Source: Oscillospiraceae bacterium (GTDB lineage: Bacteria; Bacillota; Clostridia; Oscillospirales; Ruminococcaceae). From it: a stretch of DNA of 64,000 nt. The notes below the pieces were generated by a model. The model worked only from the letters and a program-made list of their open reading frames with translations, did no database searches and was not told the DNA's origin. Both the position numbers and the translations under genes were made by a program. Below, piece by piece: positions 28,109 through 36,226 of the stretch (position 1 is its first letter; every line of letters begins with the position of its first letter). The stretch covers positions 62,001 to 126,000 of the forward strand of contig JAGZUF010000003.1 in the NCBI GenBank assembly GCA_018380115.1, in the 5' to 3' direction.

Positions 28109-28184
28109 GGGCCTGTAGCGCAGCTGGGAGCGCGTTCGGTTCGCATCCGAGAGGTCGAGGGTTCGAATCCCTTCAGGTCCACCA
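28109..28184 (+). tRNA. tRNA-Ala (anticodon CGC)
   Basis: The 76 bases fold as a full cloverleaf including an encoded CCA. The acceptor arms GGGCCTG and CAGGTCC contain the G3-U70 wobble that identifies alanine tRNAs; the D-arm is GCGC/GCGC, the anticodon stem TTCGG/CCGAG encloses the loop TTCGCAT (anticodon CGC, reading GCG), and the T-arm is GAGGG/CCCTT around TTCGAAT. A terminator follows 2 bases later. Confidence 0.95.
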
Positions 28185-28186
28185 TA

Positions 28187-28220
28187 AAAGCCCACGGAAT
28201 CAACGTTCCGTGGGCTTTTT
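28187..28220 (+). terminator. Rho-independent terminator of the tRNA gene
   Basis: AAAAGCCCACGGAA pairs with TTCCGTGGGCTTTT around six bases and ends in a T-run. Confidence 0.9.
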
Positions 28221-28225
28221 GCAAA

Positions 28226-28535
28226 TAAAAAGCACGGGCACAGCAGACAGCACCCAAAGGCTTTCGCTATATGCTTGGCGCCTGCAGGAAGCGCCCTGCC
28301 TGTATTCAAACAGCCGCAGGGCGCAGCTTATTCTATTCCGATATTTGTGCTCGTTTCCATTGTTTATATCGGCGCCTTACCTCAACTCTGCTCGGATATT
28401 TTCCGAGGCATAATGAGCCACGCTGCCCTTCCTGCAACGTGCTGCGAGGATGCCTGCGTGCAAACCGCCGGCATGACCGGTGAGTATGCTTGGATGGAAA
28501 AAGCACCGGCCGCGCTGATGCCGCTCATGAAAGCC
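28226..28535. other. Gene-free stretch downstream of the tRNA
   Basis: About 310 bp with no coding or RNA gene I can support, leading into a diverged copy of the dispersed repeat. Loss of a gene here is plausible, since the neighbouring response regulator is decayed and no kinase remains. Confidence 0.35.
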
Positions 28536-28705
28536 TGCAAAAGGCCTTCGTTTCCCGCGCCGGGCGAAGCAGGCTGCTTATAGAAAGCCGTCAGGGATGA
28601 AAGGCCTTCGTTAGAACAACGGCCGCCTGTAACGGGCAGCCGGGCAAACGGTGCGGGTGAAATAAAATACAGCGCGTCCTGAGGCGCAGGCTTTTACAGT
28701 GCCAA
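28536..28705 (+). repeat. Dispersed intergenic repeat, diverged copy D
   Basis: The stretch GCAAAAGGCCTTCGTTTCCC...GGGCGAAGCAGGCTGC aligns with GTAAAAGGGCTTCCGCTGTC...GGGCGAAACAGGATGG of copy B, and CTGTAACGGGCAGCCGGGCA...TACAGCGCGTCCTGAGGCGC with the middle block of copy A. Similarity is much weaker than between A and B. It also carries AAAGGCCTTCGTT twice. Confidence 0.45.
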
Positions 28706-28738
28706 CACAAGCCACTGGTCAACCAGCGGCCTGCGGCT

Positions 28739-29381
28739 TTACACAGAAACGGTCTCGATATAATCCGCCTTCAGCTTGCGCCGCAGGTTTTTGATATGGC
28801 TGTCTACAATGCGCTCGTCCCCGAAAAAGTCATAGCCCCACAGCTTTGCAAGAAGCGCCTGCCTGGTATAAATGCGGCCCGGATGCGCGGCAAAGGTGTA
28901 CAGCAGTTCAAATTCGCGTGCCGTCAGCGTCAGCGGCCTGCCCGCAAGGCACGCCTCCATTGCGCTGGGCTGCATGGTGAGCTCGCGGTAGCGCAGCACG
29001 TCCTCCGGCCGCCCCCCCGCCGACGGCCCGGCGCAAAATGGCGGCCACCTTCCGCAAAAGCACCGGCATGGAAAAAGGCTTTGTGACATAATCATCTATC
29101 TCCAGGTCAAAGCCGCGAAGCTGCTGGGCTTCGCCGTCCAGCGCAGTCAGCATCACGATGGGCACCTTCGACTCCCGGCGAATCACCTCACATACGCCGA
29201 AGCCGTCTATTTTCGGCAGCATGATATCCAGCAAAACAAGGTCGAAGGCGCCGCGGTGAAATTTTTCTATGGCCTGCACGCCGTCGCACGCCGCTGACAC
29301 CTCGTACCCCGCATCGCACAGGTACGTGCAGAGCAGCTCCTGAATATCCTCTTCATCCTCTACCACCAGTATCTTTTTCAA
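28739..29381 (-). pseudogene. Decayed OmpR-type response regulator (frameshifted, 3' truncated)
   Basis: From a TTG at 29381 the minus strand encodes a receiver (KKILVVEDEEDIQELL, Asp in VLLDIMLPKIDG, Lys in YVTKPFSMPVLL), then loses frame at a run of seven G (29012-29018, C on the plus strand). A one-base shift restores a winged-helix domain (LTLTAREFELLYTFAAHPGR...DSHIKNLRRKLKADYIETV). The protein then stops at SV, lacking the last 8-10 residues of the wing (normally RGVGYRL). No sensor kinase follows. The frameshift alone could be a sequencing error, but the missing end and partner indicate a dead gene. Confidence 0.75.
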
Positions 29382-29501
29382 GAAAATCACCCCAAGCGGC
29401 AGTATAGCACGGAAATGTGGATTTTGTATGGATTTTTCACCGCCGCTCCCCGCGGCGCACACAGGTCCCGGGCATTTCCCTGCCCGGGGCCTGTGTCTGC
29501 T

Positions 29502-29790
29502 TTAGCGAAACACCCCCGGCTGTGCCGTGGAGAGTAAAAGGGCTTCCGCTGTCAGTTCCGGGCGAAACAGGATGGTATCCAATATCGAAAAGGTGCAGCA
29601 CGCAGCGGGAAGAACCCCATTTGCGGGAGGCGTGACAAGTGATGCAAAAGACAGAGAATTCAGCGCCTTTTGAGAGGCTTGCCGGCAGTATGGCCCTTCA
29701 GGGCTTACGCAAGCCCCCGGCTTTGCCGGGGGCCTGACTCTTTGATTTAGTGATATAAGTTCCCCGGCTGTACCGGGGGCCTGACTTGAC
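29502..29790 (+). repeat. Dispersed intergenic repeat, copy B
   Basis: Aligns with copy A from AGCGAAACA through GAGAGGCTTGCCGGCAGTA and CAGGGCTTACGCAAGCCC to GGGGGCCTGACT, then repeats the end unit: CCCCGGCT(T/G)...CCGGGGGCCTGACT occurs twice (about 29716-29737 and 29761-29785). It fills the gap between the decayed regulator and vanT; nothing else is seen in 29382-29794. Confidence 0.75.
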
Positions 29791-29794
29791 GGCC

Positions 29795-31888
29795 TCAGTT
29801 CTTCCACACATATGCCACGCGCGGCGAAAGGCGTGTGAGGGCCTCGTTCGTGATAGTGCCGCACACAGCGGCAAATTCTTCGGCGCGCAGCGTCTGGCCG
29901 CCGTCCGTTCCAATCAGCGTCACAACGCTGCCGGGCCGCACCTCCTTCACCTCCGTAACGTCTACCAGCATCTGATCCATACACACGCGGCCCACAGCCT
30001 GCGCGCGCTGCCCGCCTATCAGCACCTGCCCGCCGCGCAGGGCAAAATCCCGCGGCACGCCGTCCGCATAGCCGATGGTGACGCATGCAAGGCGCGTGGG
30101 GCGCTGTGCCGCAAAGGCCAGGCCGTAGCCAGCCCCCTGCCCCGGCTTCAGCCAGCGCACACTGGCCACGCGGGCGCGCAGCGCCAGTGCCGGGCGAAGC
30201 GGAAGGCGCCGCACAGTGGGCGCCGCATCGCTGAGCACGCCGTAAAGCGCAATGCCCACACGCGCATAATCAAAGCCCTGTGTTTCCCCGTTCAGCACGC
30301 CGTAGCTGGCCTGCAGATGCACCTGCCCCGGCTCGAAGCCCGCCGCGCGCACGGCCTGCACCGCGCTTTGAAAGCGCTGCGTCTGCCAGCGCGTATACGC
30401 CACGGCCTGCGGGGCCCGCATGTCGCTGACGCACAGATGAGAGAATATCCCCTCTACCCGCAGGTTTTTCATGCCGTACACACGCAGAATGGCGGCTGTG
30501 TCCTGCGCAGGGATGCCAAGACGGTGCATTCCTGTGTCCAGCGCGACATGCACGCGCACCCCCGGCCCTGCGGCAGCCAGCGCCTTTGCATGCGCCTCGT
30601 CCGCCACAGCCTGGCTGAGGCGCCAGCGGCGCAGCACATGCGCCTGCTCCGGCGGGGTATACCCCAAAACCAGCACCTCGCCCCGCACAAGGGCGCGGCG
30701 CAGCGCTATACCCTCCGCCGCCGTGGCCACTGCAAAGGCGCGCACGCCGCTGCGGCGCAGCGCTTTTGCAGCCTTTACGGCGCCGTGGCCGTAGGCGTCC
30801 GCCTTCAGCACGGCCATCAGGCCGCAGCCTCCCAGTGCCTCCATAAGCGCCTGCGCATTGCGGCAAAGGGCGGCGAGATCCACCTCACGCCAGGCGCGCG
30901 CCGTGAGCGGCATTTTGACGGGTGCAAGGCGTGCGGCCGCCCATTGCACACAGAAGGCCAGCGCAAAGCTGCCCAGCGCGACGGCCGCGAAATGGCCCGG
31001 GCCGCTTTCTACCAGAAGCCCTTGCAGCCCCAGCACCTTCGCCGCGCCGCGCACCAGCACGATGCACCAGGGGTGCAGCAGATATACCCAGAGGGCCGTA
31101 CCGGCTGCGGCGCGGCAGCGGCCCGCGTTGCTTCGGGCAAGGCCGCAGAACAGTGCCAGCATGCACAATGGCAGCATCACATACATGCTGTCGTGCCGCG
31201 GGGCGCCCGCCCCTTTCAGAAGAAACGCTTCCGCACACATGGCGGCAAAAAAGCCTGCCGCCGCCGGCCACGCCCATTTCAGGTGTACGCGCGTGCACAG
31301 CGCCCCCAGAAGAAGGAACAGCGGGGCGAAAAACAGCCCGTTGCGCGTATATGAAGAAACGGTAAACAGCCCTTCATAAAAGGCCTTCAGAAATGGCACC
31401 CGGGCCGCGAAGCCGTAATAGCTGTCCCCCATCAGGCCCAGCAGGTACAGCGCGCCCGCGGCCGCAAGGCCGCCCTTCCACCCAAGCCTGCGCAGGCCCC
31501 ATGCCACGGGCACGCCCAGCAGAACGGCGGGCAGGTACCACAAATGGTAAAACGTTCCGTCCACCAGCAGCTCTTTCAGGAGCTGCCCGGGAGCAAATGG
31601 TGAAAACGCCCCGGCATAGAGGTTCAGCGGCAGGTACAAAAGCACAGAAAGGGCATATAAAAGCGCCGTTTTCCCCAGCGTGCGCCCCACGCGGCGCCAC
31701 TGGCCTTTTTCCAGGAAATAGCCCGTGAGCATGAAGAAATAGGGCACGGCCACACGCGCAAGCACGCGGGTGAGGAAAAAATCCGCCTCCGCGTTCACAT
31801 CGCTGAGCGGGGCCGTGTGGATGGTGATGACCAGCAGCGCCGCCGCAAGGCGGCAGACGTCCAGCACGGGGCGTGCACTCTGTTTCAT
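29795..31888 (-). CDS. vanT: Membrane-bound serine racemase VanT
   Basis: VanT takes up or holds L-Ser at the membrane and racemises it to D-Ser for modified peptidoglycan precursors. The 697-residue protein has an N-terminal acyltransferase-3-like membrane domain of about 10 helices (residues 5-340) fused to an alanine-racemase-like domain (345-697). The latter has the PLP Lys in LMAVLKADAYGHGA, HVALDTGMHRLGI, TIGYADGVPRD and GRVCMDQMLVDVT (active-site region). The ATG at 31888 overlaps the vanXY stop (ATGA). Last gene of the vanG-type cluster. Confidence 0.9.
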   Translation of the reverse strand: MKQSARPVLDVCRLAAALLVITIHTAPLSDVNAEADFFLTRVLARVAVPYFFMLTGYFLEKGQWRRVGRTLGKTALLYALSVLLYLPLNLYAGAFSPFAPGQLLKELLVDGTFYHLWYLPAVLLGVPVAWGLRRLGWKGGLAAAGALYLLGLMGDSYYGFAARVPFLKAFYEGLFTVSSYTRNGLFFAPLFLLLGALCTRVHLKWAWPAAAGFFAAMCAEAFLLKGAGAPRHDSMYVMLPLCMLALFCGLARSNAGRCRAAAGTALWVYLLHPWCIVLVRGAAKVLGLQGLLVESGPGHFAAVALGSFALAFCVQWAAARLAPVKMPLTARAWREVDLAALCRNAQALMEALGGCGLMAVLKADAYGHGAVKAAKALRRSGVRAFAVATAAEGIALRRALVRGEVLVLGYTPPEQAHVLRRWRLSQAVADEAHAKALAAAGPGVRVHVALDTGMHRLGIPAQDTAAILRVYGMKNLRVEGIFSHLCVSDMRAPQAVAYTRWQTQRFQSAVQAVRAAGFEPGQVHLQASYGVLNGETQGFDYARVGIALYGVLSDAAPTVRRLPLRPALALRARVASVRWLKPGQGAGYGLAFAAQRPTRLACVTIGYADGVPRDFALRGGQVLIGGQRAQAVGRVCMDQMLVDVTEVKEVRPGSVVTLIGTDGGQTLRAEEFAAVCGTITNEALTRLSPRVAYVWKN

Positions 31889-32634
31889 GCGCCGCACCCC
31901 CAGGCTGCGGCCTGCCACACCGTGGCGATAAAGCCGCCCGCATTGTCGCCGGACACCTGCACGCATCCGTCCGGCAGGCGGGCCTGCCCGCCTTCACAGG
32001 GCACATAAAGCACCTGCGCCACGCGCCCGCCCGCAAGCCGGCACTGCTGGGGGCCCATTTCGCGCAGGAAAATAGAATATTCCTCCAGGCACAGGCCGTT
32101 CTGCTCCATCAGCTGCGCATGCGGCGCCCCCACATAGCGGAAATGCCACGGCTCGCACGCGATGCCCGTGAGTTCCGTCTTTTCCCGGCTGTAACGCTGA
32201 ATGAAGCCGTATTTCGCCGCCAGGGCGCGGAACCTGCCGCATGCGCCGTCGTACGGCAGATGCGGGCGGATGAAATCGATGTGCGCCGCCGCGCGCGCAA
32301 GGTCTATGGCAAGGCCTGTCTCATGCTCGCTGCAGCCGGGCTTCGCCACAAATTGTTTTGTAAACGCCTCGCCCTCTTTGCGCATGGCATCGTCCCAGAT
32401 GCTCTGCTGCTGCGCGCACGGGCGCCAGCCGGAAACGGGCACAATCTTCCCGGATGCGCCGGCTGCGCGCACACACTCGGCCAGCAGGGCCGCGGCCGTC
32501 TTTTCCATCAGCACGTCTTCCGCGCCCAGCGCAGGCGAAAGGGCCGGCACGCCGCCCCTGTATGGATGCCGGGCGTTCACCAGCACCAGCGGGCCGCGAC
32601 AGGTATCTGCAACAGAAAGAGAAATACAGTTCAT
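31885..32634 (-). CDS. vanXY: D,D-dipeptidase/D,D-carboxypeptidase VanXY
   Basis: A cytoplasmic zinc peptidase that removes D-Ala-ending precursors so that D-Ala-D-Ser-ending ones dominate. The 249-residue protein has no signal peptide or anchor, unlike VanY. The zinc and catalytic motifs are SEHETGLAIDLA (His and Asp ligands) and EPWHFRYVG (catalytic Glu, His ligand). The N-terminal LVLVNARHPYRGG fits VanXY proteins. It overlaps vanG at its start and vanT at its end by 4 bp each. Confidence 0.88.
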   Translation of the reverse strand: MNCISLSVADTCRGPLVLVNARHPYRGGVPALSPALGAEDVLMEKTAAALLAECVRAAGASGKIVPVSGWRPCAQQQSIWDDAMRKEGEAFTKQFVAKPGCSEHETGLAIDLARAAAHIDFIRPHLPYDGACGRFRALAAKYGFIQRYSREKTELTGIACEPWHFRYVGAPHAQLMEQNGLCLEEYSIFLREMGPQQCRLAGGRVAQVLYVPCEGGQARLPDGCVQVSGDNAGGFIATVWQAAAWGCGA

Positions 32635-33680
32635 TTTTGCACCCCCAGCTCCACCAGCTTTTCCACAAGCCTGTCAAACGGCAGGCCCGCGGCGCGCATC
32701 ATGCCGGGGTAGCGGCTGTGCGCCGTAAAGCCGGGAATGGTGTTCACCTCGTTGAACACCACTTTGCCCTGCGGGGTAAGGAAAAGGTCTACCCGCGCGA
32801 ACACCCGGCAGCCCAGCGCACGGTATACCGTCTGCGCCGCCGCCTTGATGCGCACGGCGTCGCTTTCGCTGATGCGCGCCGGGCAGTGGATGCGCGAGGT
32901 TTTCAGCGTATACTTTTCTTCGTAGTTGAAAAAGCCGCCGGATAGCTCTATCTCGTCCACCTCGCCCACGAACAGCTCGCCGTTGCCCATCACCGCGCAG
33001 CCCACCTCGAAGCCGGGCACAGCCTCCTCCAAAAGCACCTGCCCGTCATGCCGGAACGCTTCTTCCACCGCCCCGGCAAGCTGCTGCGGGCGTTCTACCT
33101 TCGTAATGCCGAAGGAAGAGCCCGCGCACACGGGCTTTACAAACAGCGGGTACCCCAAAAGCTGCGCCGCATTCTCCACCGCCGCGCGCGATGCGCGCCT
33201 TGCAAACACGGCGCTGCGCGGCACCTCCACCCCGGCCAGTGCGGCAAGCTTGTGTGCTTTGTCCTTGTCCATGCACAGGGCGCTTGCCAGGGTGCCGCAG
33301 CCTATAATGGGCACGCCCGCCATTTCCAGCATGCCCTGCACGGTGCCGTCCTCGCCGTTTTTGCCGTGCAAAATGGGAAACGCCGCGTCAAAGCGGTAGC
33401 GCATTTCATGCTGGCCGCGCACCACCAGGGTGGGCTCGCCCCTGTCCGGGCACAGCATGCAGGGCGTGCAGTACACCTCGCGCGTGTGCCATGTGCCGTC
33501 TGTGATGTGCTCGAAGGGGCCCGTGTAGTACAGCCATCTGCCCTCTTTTGTAATGCCCACCGTCAGCGGCGAAAGGCGCCGGGCGTCCATGTGCGAAAGC
33601 ACCGCCCCGGCAGACTGCAAAGATATCTCGTATTCTGTGGAGCAGCCCCCAAACAGCACTGCAATGCGAAGCTTTTCCAT
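32631..33680 (-). CDS. vanG: D-alanine-D-serine ligase, VanG type
   Basis: A 349-residue ATP-grasp ligase. LFGGCSTEYEISLQSA at the N-terminus, HGKNGEDGTVQGMLEM, FVKPVCAGSSFGI and FNEVNTIPGFT are the Ddl-family motifs. The omega-loop region FNYEEKYTLKTSRIHCPARI fits D-Ser ligases (VanC/E/G) rather than the D-Lac type. Gene order with vanXY and vanT supports D-Ala-D-Ser. The ATG at 33680 follows AAAGGAAGG. VanR-like sites and a hairpin lie upstream. Whether it gives vancomycin resistance depends on expression; such clusters can be silent. Confidence 0.9.
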   Translation of the reverse strand: MEKLRIAVLFGGCSTEYEISLQSAGAVLSHMDARRLSPLTVGITKEGRWLYYTGPFEHITDGTWHTREVYCTPCMLCPDRGEPTLVVRGQHEMRYRFDAAFPILHGKNGEDGTVQGMLEMAGVPIIGCGTLASALCMDKDKAHKLAALAGVEVPRSAVFARRASRAAVENAAQLLGYPLFVKPVCAGSSFGITKVERPQQLAGAVEEAFRHDGQVLLEEAVPGFEVGCAVMGNGELFVGEVDEIELSGGFFNYEEKYTLKTSRIHCPARISESDAVRIKAAAQTVYRALGCRVFARVDLFLTPQGKVVFNEVNTIPGFTAHSRYPGMMRAAGLPFDRLVEKLVELGVQK

Positions 33681-33713
33681 CTTTTTGCCTTCCTTTCCTC
33701 CGGGCATGAAAAG

Positions 33714-33753
33714 CGCCCTGTTCTTGACACCTTTATGGTACCAGAACAGGGCG
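33714..33753. other. Perfect 11-bp stem hairpin in the vanG leader
   Basis: Arms CGCCCTGTTCT and AGAACAGGGCG enclose an 18-base loop with TGGTACCA. On the plus strand it is followed by a long T-run. On the minus strand, toward vanG, only CTTTTC follows, 34 nt before the start. It may be an attenuator or mRNA-stabilising leader structure. Confidence 0.6.
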
Positions 33754-33800
33754 TTTCGTTTTTTTCTTTTGCCTTGCGGAAGGCTTGCAGCCTGTTTGCG

Positions 33801-33823
33801 AAAACCTTACGATTTTCTTACGG
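33801..33823 (-). promoter_or_regulatory. Tandem VanR-like binding sites upstream of vanG
   Basis: On the minus strand CCGTAAGAAAAT (33812-33823) and TCGTAAGGTTTT (33801-33812) are direct repeats with CGTAAG spaced 11 bp, one helical turn. The first matches 11 of the specified positions but one of TCGTANGAAANT, which I recall as the VanR-box consensus of van clusters. The site overlaps the vanS stop, suggesting a second, inducible promoter for vanG-vanXY-vanT. The -35/-10 are not clear. Confidence 0.55.
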
Positions 33824-34930
33824 CGTGCCGGCGGGCGGCAGCGTCACGGTAAATTCCACTTTATTGTCTGCGCTGGCCGCCGAAATAGCGCCGCCGTGCT
33901 GCTCTACAATCTGCTTTGCAATGGCAAGGCCGAGCCCGGCGCCGCCGGTGCTTGTGCCGCGGGCGGAATCCAGCCGGAAGAACTGCTCAAACACACGCGC
34001 CAGCTTTTCGGGCGGTATGGTGCGCCCCTCGTTTTCAAAGCGCAGGGCTATGCCCTGCGGCCCCGATGTTCCCCGGATATGCACCGCTGTATTTTCAAAG
34101 CTGTACAGCATGGCGTTGCGCAGAAGGTTGTCAAACACGCGCGCCATTTTATCGGCGTCGCATTCATAGGGCATGGCCTGCGGCAGCTCCACCTCGCAGG
34201 AAAGCCCTTTCTGCGCCAGCGCAGGCTCGAATTCGCTGGCCACCTGGCGCAGCATCAAAGCAAGGTCCACCGGGGCCTTCTCCAGCTCCATATGCGAGAG
34301 GTTAAAGCGCGTTATCTCAAAGAATTCATTGGTCAGGTCTTCCAGGCGCAGGGCCTTTTCCAGCGCAATGTTCGTATAGCGTGCACGCATTTCGGGGGAA
34401 AGCTGCGGCTCATCGCGCAGAAGCGTCAAATAGCCTATTACGCTCGTCAGCGGCGTTTTCAAATCGTGCGCAAGGTACACAATCAAATCGTTTTTGCGCT
34501 GCTCGGCCTCTTTGGCTGCCGCGGCCTCGCGCAAAGCGCGCTGCTTTGCCAGGTTCATATCGTCTTCAATGTCTTTCAATGCGCCCGGCAGGCGCACCAT
34601 TTCATCGTGCGGCTGCGCCAGAAGCTTGGCCGCCGAGACAATTTCGTCCAGATAGCGCAGAGGCTTGCCGAGAAAATGATAGCTGATGGCCACCCAGCCT
34701 CCCAAAAGGGGGCAAAAGTAGAACACCGGCAGAAAGCTTTTTACAACCTGAAGAAACTGATACATGGGGTCCCACGGCTGCCAGACAAAGCTGGTGCATA
34801 TAATCCACGCCAGCAGGCACAGCCCGCTGAAGGCGACAAGCCAGCCCGCCAAAGCCAGAAGGAACTGCACCAGCAGCCTGCGGCTGAGCTGGCTGTGATA
34901 GCGCGCGCCCGAATATTTTCTACTGCTCAA
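33818..34930 (-). CDS. vanS: Sensor histidine kinase VanS
   Basis: A 370-residue membrane kinase. Two helices (about residues 18-40 and 60-85) bracket a short extracytoplasmic loop; then come a HAMP-like linker, the H-box YLAHDLKTPLTSVIGYLTLL, N-box VFDNLLRNAMLYSF, a short G1 (FENEGRTIPPE) and G2 STGGAGLGLAIAKQIVEQHGG. G1 lacks the usual DxGxG, as is common in VanS-type kinases. The start is a TTG at 34930 with GGGGTGGGG upstream, overlapping the vanR end by 11 bp; no good ATG exists in range. Confidence 0.85.
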   Translation of the reverse strand: MSSRKYSGARYHSQLSRRLLVQFLLALAGWLVAFSGLCLLAWIICTSFVWQPWDPMYQFLQVVKSFLPVFYFCPLLGGWVAISYHFLGKPLRYLDEIVSAAKLLAQPHDEMVRLPGALKDIEDDMNLAKQRALREAAAAKEAEQRKNDLIVYLAHDLKTPLTSVIGYLTLLRDEPQLSPEMRARYTNIALEKALRLEDLTNEFFEITRFNLSHMELEKAPVDLALMLRQVASEFEPALAQKGLSCEVELPQAMPYECDADKMARVFDNLLRNAMLYSFENTAVHIRGTSGPQGIALRFENEGRTIPPEKLARVFEQFFRLDSARGTSTGGAGLGLAIAKQIVEQHGGAISAASADNKVEFTVTLPPAGTP

Positions 34931-35624
34931 TGGTGTACCCCACCCCCCACACAGTTTTGATGAACTTCGGCTTTTTGCTTTGCTCGTGCAGCTTTTCGCG
35001 CAGGCGTGCAATGTGGCTCATCACCGTGTTGTTCGAATCAAAATATTTTTCGCCCCACACAGCCTCGAACAGCTCTTCGCTGGAGACAACGCGCCCGCGC
35101 CGCTCGCACAGATACCACAGGATAGAAAACTCCAGCGGCGTGAGGCCCACCTCCTGCCCGTACAGCGTGCACTTGTGCGTGGCCTTTGAAATGAACAGGC
35201 CGTTCACCTCATGCTCTGCAGCGGGCTGGGCGGGCGCGGCCTCCTGTTTTGCATTATAGCGGGTGTAGCGGCGAAGCTGCGTTTTTACACGCGCCACCAG
35301 CTCCAGCGGGTTGAAGGGCTTGGTGATGTAGTCGTCCGCGCCCAGAGTAAGGCCCATAATCTTATCCATATCCTCCACCTTGGCCGTCAGCATGATAATG
35401 GGCCACAGGTGCGTTTTTCGAAGTGCCTGGCACAGCGTGAAGCCGTCCATATCCGGCAGCATCACATCCAGAATCGCCATATCAAGCGAAGTGCTCTCCG
35501 CACAGGCCAGCGCATCCGCCGCACAGTAGAATTTATGCACAGCATACCCCTCGTTGCGCAGATATACCTCCACCAGGTCTGCAATGGCGGCCTCGTCGTC
35601 CACCACCATGATATGTTCTGCCAA
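34920..35624 (-). CDS. vanR: Response regulator VanR
   Basis: A 234-residue OmpR-family regulator: receiver with VVDDEAAI, phospho-acceptor Asp in MAILDVMLPDMDG, MLTAK and the conserved Lys in ITKPFNPLELV; winged helix with LTPLEFSILWYLCERRGRV and the end KTVWGVGYTIEQ. The start is a TTG at 35624 with GGGGGAG upstream. It leads the cluster and is coupled to vanS. Confidence 0.9.
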   Translation of the reverse strand: MAEHIMVVDDEAAIADLVEVYLRNEGYAVHKFYCAADALACAESTSLDMAILDVMLPDMDGFTLCQALRKTHLWPIIMLTAKVEDMDKIMGLTLGADDYITKPFNPLELVARVKTQLRRYTRYNAKQEAAPAQPAAEHEVNGLFISKATHKCTLYGQEVGLTPLEFSILWYLCERRGRVVSSEELFEAVWGEKYFDSNNTVMSHIARLREKLHEQSKKPKFIKTVWGVGYTIEQ

Positions 35625-35662
35625 AGGCGCTCTCCCCCAATTTCATTGCTTGTATCCGCCTT

Positions 35663-35692
35663 AGTATACCGCATATGGGCGCGGTGTGTCAA
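35663..35692 (-). promoter_or_regulatory. Predicted promoter of vanRS
   Basis: TTGACA (35687-35692), 18 bp, TATACT (35663-35668) on the minus strand, about 40 nt before the vanR TTG. Strong hexamers suggest basal expression of the two-component system. Confidence 0.65.
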
Positions 35693-35698
35693 AATGGG

Positions 35699-35736
35699 AA
35701 ACCGGGCGGGCCCGTCAGATGCGGGCCGCCCGGTTT
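35699..35736 (-). terminator. Terminator of the copA-csoR unit
   Basis: AAACCGGGCGG...CCCG and CGGG...CCGCCCGGTTT form a long GC stem five bases past the csoR stop, followed on the minus strand by TTTCCCATTTT. It separates the copper genes from the vanR promoter, which starts immediately after. Confidence 0.75.
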
Positions 35737-35740
35737 GCGG

Positions 35741-36010
35741 CTATTGCTTATCCAGCTTATCCAGCACGCGCAGAAGCTCGTCTATTTTTGCCTCCACGTC
35801 GCCGCCCGTCTCGAGGGCGTCGCGCACACAGCCGCGCAGGTGCGCCTTCAGTATCTCTTTATTCACCTTGGACAGCACAGACTGCGTGGCGAGTATCTGG
35901 TTCGAAATGTCCATGCAGTAGCGGTCTGCCTCCACCATGGCAAGGATGCCGTCCAACTGGCCGCGCGCTGTTTTCAGCAGGCGCGTCACGGTTTGCTTAT
36001 CGGCCCGCAT
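35741..36010 (-). CDS. csoR: Copper-sensing repressor CsoR
   Basis: An 89-residue all-helical CsoR/RcnR-family repressor that leaves DNA when it binds Cu(I). The copper ligands are visible: Cys in ADRYCMDIS, and His and Cys in AHLRGCVRD, giving the C-H-C set of copper sensors. The N-terminal RLLKTARGQLDGI is the basic DNA-contact helix. It lies 6 bp downstream of copA and should repress the promoter at 38611-38667. Confidence 0.92.
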   Translation of the reverse strand: MRADKQTVTRLLKTARGQLDGILAMVEADRYCMDISNQILATQSVLSKVNKEILKAHLRGCVRDALETGGDVEAKIDELLRVLDKLDKQ

Positions 36011-36016
36011 GGAGCT

Positions 36017-36226
36017 TCACTCCACGGCCGTGACCGTATACCCGGCCTCTTCCACCGCATCCTTCAGCGCCTGTGCAGGCACATCGCCCGCCAGGGTGCA
36101 AACGGCGTTTTTCTTTTCCAGGTCCACCACGGGCGTCACGCCCTCAATAGCGCTCAGCGCCTTTGTCACATGGGCCACACAGTGCTGGCACATCATGCCT
36201 TCAATGGACAGCGTAACAGTTTTCAT
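36017..36226 (-). CDS. copZ: Possible free copper chaperone CopZ from an internal start in copA
   Basis: The last 69 codons of copA form a complete CopZ-like HMA protein (MKTVTLSIEGMMCQHC...). The ATG at 36226 is preceded at 8 nt by GGAGG (36235-36239), an ideal Shine-Dalgarno site inside the copA coding sequence. So both a CopA with a tethered chaperone and free CopZ could be made from one reading frame. That the internal start is used is an inference. Confidence 0.5.
   Translation of the reverse strand: MKTVTLSIEGMMCQHCVAHVTKALSAIEGVTPVVDLEKKNAVCTLAGDVPAQALKDAVEEAGYTVTAVE

Noticed and set aside
27848..28309. A 153-codon frame on the minus strand containing GPEGIRTLDLSDANRTRSQLRYRP
   Set aside because: This is the complement of the tRNA-Ala gene; the peptide is a well-known artefact of translating a tRNA backwards.
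29502..30086. Minus-strand frame over repeat copy B running into vanT
   Set aside because: Half of it is vanT in another phase and half is the repeat.
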